Assembly: GCF_002223055.1 (NCBI RefSeq)
Contig: NZ_NKFL01000006.1
Location: forward strand, 1,488,001-1,552,000
From: Burkholderia sp. HI2500
Lineage (GTDB): Bacteria; Pseudomonadota; Gammaproteobacteria; Burkholderiales; Burkholderiaceae
Length of the DNA: 64,000 nucleotides
Reading direction: 5' to 3'
Shown: positions 54,349 to 63,701 of the stretch, piece by piece
Numbering within the stretch: position 1 is the stretch's first letter
Layout of the letters: each line of letters begins with the position of its first letter
Notes under the pieces: generated by a model
The model's input: the letters and a program-made list of their open reading frames with translations, nothing else
Told to the model about the DNA's origin: nothing
Database searches by the model: none
Program-made: the position numbers and the translations under genes

Positions 54349-55077
54349 TCAGTCCTGCGCGGCTTCCTGCGGCGCGCGCTCGCGCCGCCGCATGTCGCCG
54401 TCGAAATCGTCGAGCGTCGGGAACGCCATCGGTTCGAGCCGGTCGAGCCGCGCCAGGTAGTCGCCGTACCGATCGAGCACGGCCGCGCGCTCGGCATCGC
54501 CGATATACGGCACGTGATAGCCGACGAACGACGGCAGCACGTCGAAGCCCGCATAGCCGAGCGTGCCGCGCAGCACGTGGCGCAGCATCAGGTCCATTTC
54601 GCCATGCACACCATCCGCGCCGAACATGTAGTCGCGGCCGCCGCACGTATAGGCGAGCAGCGCGCGCTTGCCGCGCATCCCGCCGCGATCGTAGAAGCGC
54701 ACACCGCCGTACACCTTGCCCGACACGAGCACGCGGTCGATCCAGCCCTTCATGATCGCCGGCACCGAGCACCAGAACAGCGGGAAGCTCAGGATCAGCA
54801 AGTCGCATGCGGCGAGCTTGTCGAGTTCCGCGGCGATGTCCGGCGCGATCGCGTGCGCGGCGACGTTCTCGCGCTGCTCGAGCGCGTAGACGAGATAGTC
54901 GGGGTGCTTGCGCACGCCGAAATCGGCCGCGCTCGCCACCGGATTCCACTGCATCGCGTACAGGTCGGACACCGTCACGGTGTGCCCCTGCGCTTCGAGC
55001 GTACTCACCGCGCGGTGCAGCATCGACGTGGTGAACGACTGCGGCTCGGGATGGGCGTGGACGATCAGGACTTTCAT
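54349..55077 (-). CDS. NAD(P)H:quinone reductase-like flavoprotein
   Basis: Flavodoxin-fold oxidoreductase of 242 residues resembling NQO/KefF-type proteins. The FMN/FAD-binding HAHPEPQSFT and SFPLFWCSVPAIMKGWIDRV are recognisable; it uses NAD(P)H for two-electron reduction of quinones or similar. It follows the second permease of the polyamine-type transporter by 41 bases. Its job in this set is not evident. Confidence 0.85.
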   Translation of the reverse strand: MKVLIVHAHPEPQSFTTSMLHRAVSTLEAQGHTVTVSDLYAMQWNPVASAADFGVRKHPDYLVYALEQRENVAAHAIAPDIAAELDKLAACDLLILSFPLFWCSVPAIMKGWIDRVLVSGKVYGGVRFYDRGGMRGKRALLAYTCGGRDYMFGADGVHGEMDLMLRHVLRGTLGYAGFDVLPSFVGYHVPYIGDAERAAVLDRYGDYLARLDRLEPMAFPTLDDFDGDMRRRERAPQEAAQD

Positions 55078-55118
55078 GAGGCGATTTTTCTCCGCAACGT
55101 AACGTTGAAGGGTTGAAC

Positions 55119-55913
55119 TCACACGGCCCCGGCCGCGCGCTTGCGCAGCAGCGACAGGCCGATCGCGACGCAGGTCGCGACGAGCAGCAGCGTGGACACC
55201 GACGCGATCGCCGGGTCGACGTTCTCGCGCATCCCGTCCCACATGCGGCGCGGCAGCGTGTACACGCTCCGGCTCGAGATGAACAGCGTGACGACCAGCT
55301 CGTCCCACGACAGGATGAATGCGAACACCGCCGCCGACAGCACGCCCGGCCGGATCGACGGCAGGATCACGTAGCGCAGCGTCTGCGCGAGGTTCGCGCC
55401 GAGGCTGCGCGACGCCTGTTCGATCCGCAGGCCGACCGTCGCGAGCGACGCGGACACGGCCACCACCACGTAAGGCACCGACAGCACGACGTGCGACAGG
55501 ATCACTGCCGGCAGGCTGTCGAGCATCCCGAGCTCGCCCCACAGCCGATAGAACGCGAGCGCCGACACGATCGGCGGCACGATCAGCGGAAACAGGATCA
55601 CGCCGCGCACGAACTCGCCGCGCCGCGACGCGACCTTCCACAGGCCGATCGCGCACAGCGTGCCGAGCGTGACCGAGATCGCCGACGACGCCAGCGCGAT
55701 CAGCCCGCTTTGCAGGAAGCTCGACACCCAGCCGTCGTCGTCGAGCAGCACGCCGTAGTGCCGCAACGACAGCGCGCCGTCCGGCATCGACAGGTAGTCG
55801 CTCGGCGTCAGCGACACGGGCACCGACACGAGCAGCGGCAGCATCAGGAACAGGATCGCGGCCCATGCGACACCGACCACCAGCGCGCGCCCTGCGGTCA
55901 TTCGATTCTTCAT
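55119..55913 (-). CDS. polyamine-type ABC transporter permease, PotC-like
   Basis: Permease of 264 residues with six helices and the PotC-like loop LRIEQASRSLGANLAQTLRYVILPSIRPG that contacts the ATPase. It begins MKNRMTAG, 20 bases after the PotB-like gene. Together with PotA-, PotB- and PotD-like genes it forms an iron/spermidine/putrescine-type importer; ligand unknown. Confidence 0.9.
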   Translation of the reverse strand: MKNRMTAGRALVVGVAWAAILFLMLPLLVSVPVSLTPSDYLSMPDGALSLRHYGVLLDDDGWVSSFLQSGLIALASSAISVTLGTLCAIGLWKVASRRGEFVRGVILFPLIVPPIVSALAFYRLWGELGMLDSLPAVILSHVVLSVPYVVVAVSASLATVGLRIEQASRSLGANLAQTLRYVILPSIRPGVLSAAVFAFILSWDELVVTLFISSRSVYTLPRRMWDGMRENVDPAIASVSTLLLVATCVAIGLSLLRKRAAGAV

Positions 55914-55933
55914 CGGTTCGTCCTCCGTTCGAA

Positions 55934-56809
55934 TCAGCGCGCGCCGAACAGCTCGCGCAGGTCGACGAAACGCGCGAGCAGCGCGAGCGCGGCCAGGATC
56001 GACGCCAGCAGCAGCGACGCGAGCGCCGCCCCGCTGCCCCAGTTCACGAGCTGCAGGATCTGCGTGCTGATGTACTCGGCGATCATCACCGTGCGGCCGC
56101 CGCCGAGAATCACCGGCGTCACGTAGAAGCCGAGCGAGAAGATGAACACGAGGATCGCCGCGCCGACGATGCCCGGCCGCGTCTGCGGGAAATACACCTT
56201 GCGGAACGTGACGAACGCGCCCGCGCCGAGCCCCTGCGACGCCCGCGCGAGCTGCGGGTCGATGCCCTTCATGTTCGCGTACAGCGGCAGCACCGCATAC
56301 GGAATCATGAAGTGGATCATCCCGATCACGACGCCGATCTCGTTGCGCATCAGCGGCAGCGGCGCATCGATCAACCCGACGCGCATCAGCAGCGTGTTGA
56401 CGAGCCCCTGCTCGCCGAGCAGGAACAGCCACGAGAACGCACGCACCAGCACCGACGCCCAGAACGGCACGAGCAGCCCGAACATCAGCGCCATCCGCTG
56501 ACGCGGGCCGACGTGCGCCATCGCATAGGCGATCGCGTAGCCGAGCGCGACCGAAAACACCGTGGTGACCGCGCACACGCGCAGCGTCGTCCACAGCACG
56601 CGGTGCACGCCATGGTTCTCCAGCAGCCGCGCGTAGTTCGTCAGGCCGGGCGCCGGCACCGTGAAGCCGAGCCACAGCACGCGCACGAGCGGAACCACGT
56701 ACAGCACGATCAGCACCGCGAGCAGCGGCACGACGAGCAGCCAGTAGCGGTCGGCCTTCGCGCGGCCTAGCGGGACCGCGCCCGCGGCGGGAGTAGACAG
56801 GGTAGTCAT
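55934..56809 (-). CDS. polyamine-type ABC transporter permease, PotB-like
   Basis: Permease of 291 residues with six helices and the loop PQLARASQGLGAGAFVTFRKVYFPQTRPG. It starts 25 bases after the binding-protein gene. Its N-terminus has a short Ala/Pro-rich cytoplasmic lead before the first membrane helix. Confidence 0.9.
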   Translation of the reverse strand: MTTLSTPAAGAVPLGRAKADRYWLLVVPLLAVLIVLYVVPLVRVLWLGFTVPAPGLTNYARLLENHGVHRVLWTTLRVCAVTTVFSVALGYAIAYAMAHVGPRQRMALMFGLLVPFWASVLVRAFSWLFLLGEQGLVNTLLMRVGLIDAPLPLMRNEIGVVIGMIHFMIPYAVLPLYANMKGIDPQLARASQGLGAGAFVTFRKVYFPQTRPGIVGAAILVFIFSLGFYVTPVILGGGRTVMIAEYISTQILQLVNWGSGAALASLLLASILAALALLARFVDLRELFGAR

Positions 56810-56834
56810 GGCGTCACGCTCACGAGGCGGCGGA

Positions 56835-57944
56835 TCAGGACGACATCAGGTCGGTGTACTGCGCGAGCGTCGCTTCGTAATGCTGCGCCCACCATTCGGG
56901 ATTCACCTTGCACTGCTTCGCCCAGTTCTCGGGCGTGCCGGGATTGTCGGCGCGCAGCGCCTGCGGCACCGCGGCCGTCGCGGCCGGCGTCACCGGCCCG
57001 TTGCCGAGCAGCGACAGCAGGCGCACCTGCGGCTCGACACCCTGCACGAACTTGATGAACTGCCACACGGCATCGCCCGACGGGTTGTTCTTCGGCACGC
57101 CCCACACGTCGCACGACGCGAGCCCCTGCTCCCACGTATAGCGGAACCGGCCGTTGCTCTCGCGCTGGATCACGTTCGCGCGCGTATGCCAGATGCACGC
57201 CATGCTGACTTCGCCGTTGCGCAGCAGTTGCAGGCTGTCCGCACCCGAATCCCACAGCAGCACGTTCGAGCGCAGCTCCTTGAGTTTTTTCAGCGCGCGC
57301 GGCACGTCGATCGGGTAGACCTTGTCCTTGTCGACGCCATCGGCCATCAGCGCGGCTTCGAGCGCGCCGCCCATCCATTTCCACAGCCCGCGCTTGCCCG
57401 GAAACTTGCCGACGTTCCAGAAATCGGCCCAGTTCTTCGGCGGATTCGCGCCGAACTTGCGCGCGTCGTAGACGAGCACGTAGCTCAGCAGGTACGACGG
57501 CACGCCGAAATCCGACCCGAGCCCAGGCAGTGTGTTGCGGCCCACGACCGAATAATCGATCGGCCGCAGGAAGCCCTGCTTGCCGAGCTTGATCGCCGCG
57601 AAGCCGTCGAGATCCATCACGTCCCAGATCACGTTCCTGTTCTCGACCATTGCCTTGATCTTGCCGTCCTCCGGCGACGAGTCGTAACCCATCCTGATCC
57701 CGCTCGCCTTCGTGAACGGGTCCATGTATGCGGAGCGGAACGCCGAACGCGCTTCGCCGCCCCATGCGCTGAGCACGATTTCCTTCGGGTTCGACGCCAG
57801 CGCGTCTTTCGCGCCGAGCGACAGCAGCGTCGGCGCGATGCCGGCGGCCGCGCACAGCCGCAGGAAATCGCGGCGGCGTTGCGACGTCGCGGGTTGAAGG
57901 TCGCGCGCTTGGTCGAGCAGGTCCTGCAGATGGCGCTTCGTCAT
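56835..57944 (-). CDS. periplasmic binding protein, PotD-like
   Basis: Extracellular solute-binding protein of 369 residues. The ATG at 57944 follows GGAGGAG. It has a twin-arginine-like N-terminus (SQRRRDFLRLCAAAG) suggesting export folded through Tat, with cleavage near ALA at about 50. The family opening NPKEIVLSAWGGEARSAFRSAY and later DVMDLDGFAAIKLGKQGFL fit PotD-type proteins. The long 23-residue lead before the twin arginines is unusual. Ligand could be a polyamine or guanidino compound (inference from the aruI-like gene in the same run). Confidence 0.85.
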   Translation of the reverse strand: MTKRHLQDLLDQARDLQPATSQRRRDFLRLCAAAGIAPTLLSLGAKDALASNPKEIVLSAWGGEARSAFRSAYMDPFTKASGIRMGYDSSPEDGKIKAMVENRNVIWDVMDLDGFAAIKLGKQGFLRPIDYSVVGRNTLPGLGSDFGVPSYLLSYVLVYDARKFGANPPKNWADFWNVGKFPGKRGLWKWMGGALEAALMADGVDKDKVYPIDVPRALKKLKELRSNVLLWDSGADSLQLLRNGEVSMACIWHTRANVIQRESNGRFRYTWEQGLASCDVWGVPKNNPSGDAVWQFIKFVQGVEPQVRLLSLLGNGPVTPAATAAVPQALRADNPGTPENWAKQCKVNPEWWAQHYEATLAQYTDLMSS

Positions 57945-58058
57945 GGTGTCTCCTCCAGGCTGGGCAGCGCCCGCACGCATCTCGGCGTTGTCGGGCACGG
58001 GGAATCGGCCGGCGACGACGGCAGCCGCCGCGTCGCGCGGGATGCAGCGTTCGCCGCG

Positions 58059-59225
58059 TCAGTCGGCCGCGATCCGGCAGGTCGCGTCGCGCTCCCACTG
58101 CACGAACACGTCCATGCCGGTGCGCGGCGACGCGAGCCCTCGCCACGCAGGCACGTCCGCCGTCATGCAGCCGAGCGCCGACGTCTCGATCTCGAAGCGG
58201 TACGACGAACCGAAATAGCTCCAATGACGGATGCGGCCGGCCACTTCGTTGTGCGCGCCGCCGCACGACGTCGCGGACACGGCGACCTTCTCGGGGCGCA
58301 GCGCGAACAGCAGCGTGTCGTCGGTTCGCGCGCCGCACGCGGGCGCGACGAACCGCGTATCGCCGACGCGATAGTGCGTGGTGTCCGCATCGCCGCCGAC
58401 TGCGACGCCTTCGATGAAGTTGCTCTTGCCGAGGAAGTCCGCGACGAAGCGGTTCGCCGGCTGCTCGTACAGCCCGTCCGGCGTGCCGATCTGCTCGAGC
58501 CGGCCGTCGCGCATGATCGCGATCCGGTCCGACATCGACAGCGCTTCCTCCTGGTCGTGCGTGACGAACAGGAACGTTGCCCCGAGCCGTTCGTGCAGCG
58601 CCTTCAGTTCGACCTGCACCTCGCCGCGCAGCTTGCGGTCGAGCGCGCCAAGCGGTTCGTCGAGCAGCACGAGATCGGGATCGAACACCAGCGCGCGCGC
58701 GATCGCGACGCGTTGCTGCTGGCCACCCGACAACTGGCGCGGCAGCCGATCCGCGAGAGGGCCGAGCCGCACGAGATCGAGCGCGGCCTTCACGCGCTTC
58801 ACCGCGTCGGGCCCCTTCTGCTTGCGCACCATCAGCGGATACGCGACGTTCTGTTCGACCGTCATGTGCGGAAACAGCGCATAGCCCTGGAACACCATCC
58901 CGAAGTTGCGCTTCTCCGGCGGCAACGCGACGATGCTGCGGCCGCCCACGCGCAGGTCGCCGGTGGTCGGATGCTCGAAGCCCGCGACGATCGTCAGCAA
59001 CGTCGTCTTGCCGGAACCCGACGGCCCGAGGATCGTCAGGAATTCGCCGCGCGGAATCTCGATCGACGTTTCCCGCAACGCATGCACGCTGCCGTAGCGC
59101 TTCGACACGCGATCGATCTGCAGGCCTGCGCCGCTCGCGATGCGCTCCGCCGACGCGGTGCGTGCCGCATGCGCCCCGGCTCTTCCCTCCTCCACACCCG
59201 CCGACGTCTCCATCACCACGCTCAT
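58059..59225 (-). CDS. polyamine-type ABC transporter ATPase, PotA-like
   Basis: ATPase of 388 residues with Walker A GPSGSGKTT, signature LSGGQQQR, Walker B VLLDEPLGALDRKLR and a C-terminal TOBE domain from about 290. The ATG at 59225 follows AGGAGACAC. It heads the likely operon running down to the decarboxylase gene, and starts about 30 bases from the operator-like dyad at 59255-59274. Confidence 0.92.
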   Translation of the reverse strand: MSVVMETSAGVEEGRAGAHAARTASAERIASGAGLQIDRVSKRYGSVHALRETSIEIPRGEFLTILGPSGSGKTTLLTIVAGFEHPTTGDLRVGGRSIVALPPEKRNFGMVFQGYALFPHMTVEQNVAYPLMVRKQKGPDAVKRVKAALDLVRLGPLADRLPRQLSGGQQQRVAIARALVFDPDLVLLDEPLGALDRKLRGEVQVELKALHERLGATFLFVTHDQEEALSMSDRIAIMRDGRLEQIGTPDGLYEQPANRFVADFLGKSNFIEGVAVGGDADTTHYRVGDTRFVAPACGARTDDTLLFALRPEKVAVSATSCGGAHNEVAGRIRHWSYFGSSYRFEIETSALGCMTADVPAWRGLASPRTGMDVFVQWERDATCRIAAD

Positions 59226-59254
59226 CGTGTGTCTCCTGGTCGACTCACAATTGG

Positions 59255-59274
59255 GTTGAACGTTCATTTAACAG
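59255..59274. promoter_or_regulatory. operator-like dyad, site 2
   Basis: GTTGAAC-GTTC-ATTTAACAG, an imperfect dyad that matches the perfect dyad at 51104-51123 in 16 of 20 positions. It is 30 bases upstream of the PotA-like gene and about 97 bases from the divergent crotonase gene. It is plausibly a second target of the TetR regulator at 51244. Confidence 0.55.
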
Positions 59275-59370
59275 AACTTATACTATGCCGAAATGCGGTC
59301 CGCAAGTAGCGGCGACCCTTGCCGGCTCTGACACACCCCGACACACAACAACCAGGAGACAGTGATCAGC

Positions 59371-60159
59371 ATGAGCATCGAGGACATCCGAATCGAACGG
59401 CACGACGGCGTCGTGACCCTTCGACTGAACCGCCCGGCGAAGCGCAATTCGCTCGCGCGGCCGCATCTCGACTTTCTTCGCGAGACGCTCGACGCGCTCG
59501 CGAACGATCCGGCGGTGCGCTGCGTCGTGCTGACCGGCACCGGCAGCGCATTCTGCGCGGGCGCGGACGTCGACGAGTGGGCCGAGGCCGAGCGCAACGG
59601 CGAACTCGACACCTACGGGTGGACCGAACGCGCGCACCGTTTCGTGCAGGCGCTCGCCGCGTTTCCGCGCCCCACGATCGCCGCGCTGAACGGCTCGACG
59701 GTCGGCGCGGGCACCGACATCGGCTTTGCGTGCGACTTCCGCATCGCGAGCACGGCCGCGACGCTGCGCTGCGGGTATACGGGCATGGGCTACAGCCCCG
59801 ACATGGGCGGAAGCTGGTTCCTGCCGCGCCTCGCGCGCCCCGACGTCGTGCGCCGTTTCGTCTTCCTGAACGAACGCTGGAACGCGCAGGATGCGCTCGC
59901 GGCCGGGCTCGTGTCCGAAGTCGTCGACGCCGACGCGTTCGCGGAGCATGTCGCCGCGTTCGCCGCGCGGCTCGCTCAAGGGCCGAGCGTCGCGTTCGGC
60001 CATACCAAGGCACTGCTTGCGCAGTCGCTCACGCATACCCTTGCCGAGCAACTGCGCGGCGAGTTGGCGGCCGGCGTCGCTTGCGGTCACAGCGAGGACG
60101 GCCGGGAAGCGCTTCGCGCGTCGGTCGAAGGTCGCACCCCCCATTTTGTCGGGAGATGA
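59371..60159 (+). CDS. enoyl-CoA hydratase/isomerase family protein
   Basis: Crotonase of 262 residues. Oxyanion-hole motifs are GSAFCAGADVDEW and GSTVGAGTDIGFACDFRIAS; the catalytic region reads MGYSPDMGGSWFLPRL, with Asp where hydratases usually have Glu. Start is uncertain between GTG at 59362 (three bases after AGGAG) and ATG at 59371 (12 bases); ATG is used. It is divergent from the PotA-like gene and is the first gene of an acyl-CoA operon, with three bases between its stop and the next start. Confidence 0.88.
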   Translation: MSIEDIRIERHDGVVTLRLNRPAKRNSLARPHLDFLRETLDALANDPAVRCVVLTGTGSAFCAGADVDEWAEAERNGELDTYGWTERAHRFVQALAAFPRPTIAALNGSTVGAGTDIGFACDFRIASTAATLRCGYTGMGYSPDMGGSWFLPRLARPDVVRRFVFLNERWNAQDALAAGLVSEVVDADAFAEHVAAFAARLAQGPSVAFGHTKALLAQSLTHTLAEQLRGELAAGVACGHSEDGREALRASVEGRTPHFVGR

Positions 60160-60162
60160 TTG

Positions 60163-61320
60163 ATGGATTTTTCGCTGACCCAAGAGCAGGACATGCTGGT
60201 GACGTCGCTGCGTCAGTTCGTCGAGAAGGAACTGCAGCCGCATGAATTCGCAGTCGATCGCGCGGACGACGTGCCGGCCGAACTCGCCGATTCGATCCGC
60301 CGCAAGTCGCTCGAGCTTGGTTTCTACGCGTTCAACATGCCCGAGAGCGCCGGCGGCCCGGGCCTCGACTACGTGACGCAGGCGCTGGTCGAGCGCGAGC
60401 TCGGCCGCACGAGCTGGGCGCTGCACGTGTTCGTCGCGCGGCCCAGCAAGATCCTGATGGCATGCAAGGGCGACCAGATCGAGCGCTACCTGAAGCCGGC
60501 CGTGCGCGGCGAGCGCGTCGACTGCTTCGCGCTGACCGAGCCGGGCGCCGGCTCCGACGCGATGGGCATCCGCACGCGCGCGGTGCGCGACGGCGACGAC
60601 TACGTGATCAACGGCAGCAAGCACTTCATCAGCCACGCGGATACGGCCGACTTCGTGATCCTGTTCGCCGTCACCGGCGAGGAGGAAGTGCGCGGCCAGA
60701 AGCGCAAGCGCGTGACCTGCTTCCTGATCGACAAGGACACGCCGGGCATGACCGTGCGGCGCGGCCCGCACTGCACGAGCCTGCGCGGCTACCACCAGTC
60801 GGAGATCTTCCTGTCCGACTGCCGCGTGAGCGCCGCGCAGATCCTCGGCGAAGAGCATCGCGGCTTCGAGCTCGCGAACGACTGGCTCACCGCCGGCCGC
60901 GTGATGGTGGCCGCGAACAACATCGGCCGCGCGCAGCGCGCGTTCGAGATGGCCGCCGAATGGGCCGCGACGCGCCATCAGTTCGGCAAGCGCATCGGCG
61001 ATTTCCAGGGCACGTCGTTCAAGCTCGCCGACATGCAGACCGAGATTCGCGCGGCGGAACTCGTCACGCTCTATACCGCGCAGAAGCTCGACCAGGGCAC
61101 GATGACCGACGGCGACGCCGCGCTCGCGAAACTGCTGGCCACCGAGACACTCGGCCGCGTGACCGATCACGCGGTGCAGATCTACGGCGGCATGGGGTTG
61201 ATGGACGAACTGCCGATCGAGCGCTTCTGGCGCGATGCGCGCATCGAGCGCATCTGGGAAGGCACGTCCGAGATCCAGCGCCACATCCTGTCCAAGGAAA
61301 TCCTCCGACGCTACAGCTGA
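60163..61320 (+). CDS. acyl-CoA dehydrogenase
   Basis: FAD-dependent acyl-CoA dehydrogenase of 385 residues, oxidising an acyl-CoA to its 2,3-enoyl form. Typical motifs: FALTEPGAGSDAMG, YVINGSKHFISHADTADFVIL, and near the end QIYGGMGLMDELPIERFWRDARIERIWEGTSEIQR. The catalytic glutamate of this family should lie in that last part. ATG at 60163 follows GGGAG with seven-base spacing. It fits between the crotonase and the ligase in a three-step acyl-CoA route. Confidence 0.95.
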   Translation: MDFSLTQEQDMLVTSLRQFVEKELQPHEFAVDRADDVPAELADSIRRKSLELGFYAFNMPESAGGPGLDYVTQALVERELGRTSWALHVFVARPSKILMACKGDQIERYLKPAVRGERVDCFALTEPGAGSDAMGIRTRAVRDGDDYVINGSKHFISHADTADFVILFAVTGEEEVRGQKRKRVTCFLIDKDTPGMTVRRGPHCTSLRGYHQSEIFLSDCRVSAAQILGEEHRGFELANDWLTAGRVMVAANNIGRAQRAFEMAAEWAATRHQFGKRIGDFQGTSFKLADMQTEIRAAELVTLYTAQKLDQGTMTDGDAALAKLLATETLGRVTDHAVQIYGGMGLMDELPIERFWRDARIERIWEGTSEIQRHILSKEILRRYS

Positions 61321-61372
61321 CGCGAATCGTCGCGCCGGCGCGCAAGCCGGCGCGCGTTCCGAAAGGACCATC

Positions 61373-63508
61373 ATGACCTCTTCCCCTGAAGTCAGGGATC
61401 GCCGTGCCGACGCCGCGGCCAACCTGCGCCGGCTGCTCGAGCCGGCCAGCATCGCGTTCGTCGGCGGGCGCGGCATCGCGGGCGCCGTGCAGCGCTGTCG
61501 CCACTACGGCTATGCCGGCGACATCTGGCTCGTCAATCCGAACCATGCCGAGATCGACGGCGTGCCCTGCCATGCCAGCGTCGCCGACCTGCCCGCCGCG
61601 CCCGATGCCGTGTTCGTCGCAGTCCCCGCGCGGCAGGCGATCGACGTCGTGCGCGCGCTCGCCGAACGCGGCGCCGGCGGCGCGATCGTGTACGCGTCGG
61701 GTTTCTCCGAAACCGGGGCCGACGGCACCGCGCTGCAGCAGGCGCTCGTCGACGCCGCCGGCGACATGGCCGTGCTCGGGCCCAACTGCTACGGGTTGAT
61801 CAACGGCCTGAACGGCAGCGCGCTGTGGCCGGTCGCGCACGGCGCGCCGCGCGTCGAATCGGGCGTCGCGGTGATCACGCAAAGCGGCAACCTCGCGTAC
61901 AACCTGTCGATGAGCGCACGCTCGGTGCCGTTCGCGTACCTGGCGAGCGTCGGCAACCAGGCGTCGGTCGACATCGCGCGCCTCGTCGATGCCTTCGTCG
62001 ACGATCCGCGCATCCGCGCGATCGGCGTGCATCTCGAAGGATTGAAGGACGTGCGCGCGTTCAGCGAGGCCGCCACCCGCGCGCTCGCGCGCGGCGTGCC
62101 GATCATCGCGCTGAAGAGCGGGACCTCGGCGCTCGGCGCACAGCTCGCGATCAGCCACACGAGTTCGCTCGCGGGCTCGGACGCGCTGTACGACGCACTG
62201 TTCCGGCGGCTCGGCGTGATCCGCGTGAAGGACCCGGTCGGCCTCGTCGAAACGCTGAAGCTGCTCGCGATCGCCGGTGTGCCCGAGCGCCGCACGCTCG
62301 CCGCGCTGGCGACGTCCGGCGGCGATGCGGGGCTCGTCGCGGATCTCGGCGACGCGCAGGGCATCGCGTTCCCGCCGGTCGGCGACGCCGGGCGCCACGC
62401 GCTCGGCAACGTGCTGCCCGCGTACGCGACGATCGCGAACCCGCTCGATTTCACGACGACACCGTGGGGCGATCCGGACAAGATGCGCGCGTGCTGCGAC
62501 GCGCTGCTCGCCGACCGGCCCGGCGCGGCCGCGATGATTCTCGACTATCCGCAAGAAGCGACCGGCGAGCGACCGCTGTGCGACATCGCGGCAAACGCGT
62601 TCGCGGCCTCCGCGCGCCAGCACGGCGTGGTCGGCGCGGTCATCTCGGTGTTTCCCGACCTCACGCCGCCCGATCACGCCGCACGCATGGCCGCGGCCGG
62701 CATCGCGCCGCTGCAGGGGCTCGCCGACGGGATCGACGCAATCGGCGCGGCGATGACCTACGGCGAGACGCGCCGCCGCGTGCTCGACGCCGATGCGCTC
62801 AACGCGCTGCCGGTACTGCGGGCCGGCAACGGCGGCGGCAGTCACGGCGCCACGACGCTGCACGACGAATGGGCGAGCAAGCGGATGCTGGCCGCGCACG
62901 GGCTCGACGTACCGTCAGCGGAATGCGTCGCGCCCGCCGATGCACCGGCCGCCGCGCAGCGGCTCGGGTTTCCGGTCTGCGTGAAAGTGGTCAGCGATCG
63001 CCTGCCGCACAAGACCGAGGCCGGCGCGGTCGCGCTGAAGCTCGCATCGCCCGAAGCCGTCGCCGCCGCGGTCGAGCGGATGACCGAACAGGTCGCGCGC
63101 TACGCGCCGGACGTGCACGTCGAGCGCATCCTCGTCGAGAAGATGGCCGACGCGCCGCTGCTCGAACTGATCGTCGGCGTGAAGCGCGAGCCGAATTTCG
63201 GTCTAGCGCTCGTGCTCGGCGCCGGCGGCGTGCTGGTCGAGCTGATCCGCGACACCGCGACACTCCTGCTGCCGGTGCGTGAAAGCGACGTGCGCGACGC
63301 CCTGCTCGGGCTGAAGCTCGGCCCGCTGCTGACCGGCTATCGCGGACGGCCGAAGGCCGATCTCGATGCGGTGGTGGCGAACGTGATGGCGATCGCACGC
63401 TTCGCGCAGGCACACGCCGACACGCTCGTCGAACTCGACGTCAATCCGCTGCTGGTGATGGAATGCGGCGCGGTGGCCGTCGATGCGCTGGTGAGGCTCG
63501 ACGCCTGA
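61373..63508 (+). CDS. ADP-forming acyl-CoA ligase (acetate--CoA ligase family)
   Basis: Fused-subunit acyl-CoA synthetase of 711 residues that makes an acyl-CoA from acid, CoA and ATP, releasing ADP. The N-terminal CoA-binding domain has IAFVGGRGIAGAVQRC; the middle ligase domain holds GPNCYGLINGLNGSALWPVA and the phospho-His loop SHTSSLAGSDALYDALF; the ATP-grasp domain has VCVKVVSDRLPHKTEAGAVALKL and the C-terminal part ends LVELDVNPLLVME. ATG at 61373 follows AAAGGA. It would activate the substrate of the dehydrogenase upstream. This type is usual in archaea and many proteobacteria for aromatic or short acids. Confidence 0.9.
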   Translation: MTSSPEVRDRRADAAANLRRLLEPASIAFVGGRGIAGAVQRCRHYGYAGDIWLVNPNHAEIDGVPCHASVADLPAAPDAVFVAVPARQAIDVVRALAERGAGGAIVYASGFSETGADGTALQQALVDAAGDMAVLGPNCYGLINGLNGSALWPVAHGAPRVESGVAVITQSGNLAYNLSMSARSVPFAYLASVGNQASVDIARLVDAFVDDPRIRAIGVHLEGLKDVRAFSEAATRALARGVPIIALKSGTSALGAQLAISHTSSLAGSDALYDALFRRLGVIRVKDPVGLVETLKLLAIAGVPERRTLAALATSGGDAGLVADLGDAQGIAFPPVGDAGRHALGNVLPAYATIANPLDFTTTPWGDPDKMRACCDALLADRPGAAAMILDYPQEATGERPLCDIAANAFAASARQHGVVGAVISVFPDLTPPDHAARMAAAGIAPLQGLADGIDAIGAAMTYGETRRRVLDADALNALPVLRAGNGGGSHGATTLHDEWASKRMLAAHGLDVPSAECVAPADAPAAAQRLGFPVCVKVVSDRLPHKTEAGAVALKLASPEAVAAAVERMTEQVARYAPDVHVERILVEKMADAPLLELIVGVKREPNFGLALVLGAGGVLVELIRDTATLLLPVRESDVRDALLGLKLGPLLTGYRGRPKADLDAVVANVMAIARFAQAHADTLVELDVNPLLVMECGAVAVDALVRLDA

Positions 63509-63513
63509 CACCC

Positions 63514-63548
63514 GCCGGCCCGCTCATGCATCGCCCGAGCGGGCCGGC
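63514..63548. terminator. strong hairpin between ligase and porin genes
   Basis: Perfect 12-base arms GCCGGCCCGCTC and GAGCGGGCCGGC around 11 bases, six bases after the ligase stop. There is no T-run on either strand, so it is a likely but unproven end for one or both converging genes. Confidence 0.55.
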
Positions 63549-63701
63549 GGCAACCGTGCGCGGGTCTTCGCCGCAGTGCGTTCAGTGACGCTCGCCGAGC
63601 GTGCCGTCTGTGCTCACGTCATCGTCGCCGGGCGCGTCGCGCAGCACGGCGACGACGCCCCCTTCGACGCAGGCCCGGGCCGGGCCGTGCGGTAGAAGCG
63701 A

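Noticed and set aside
59362..59370. GTG start for the crotonase gene
   Set aside because: AGGAG is only three bases away; ATG at 59371 was preferred although its spacing is long, so the start stays uncertain.
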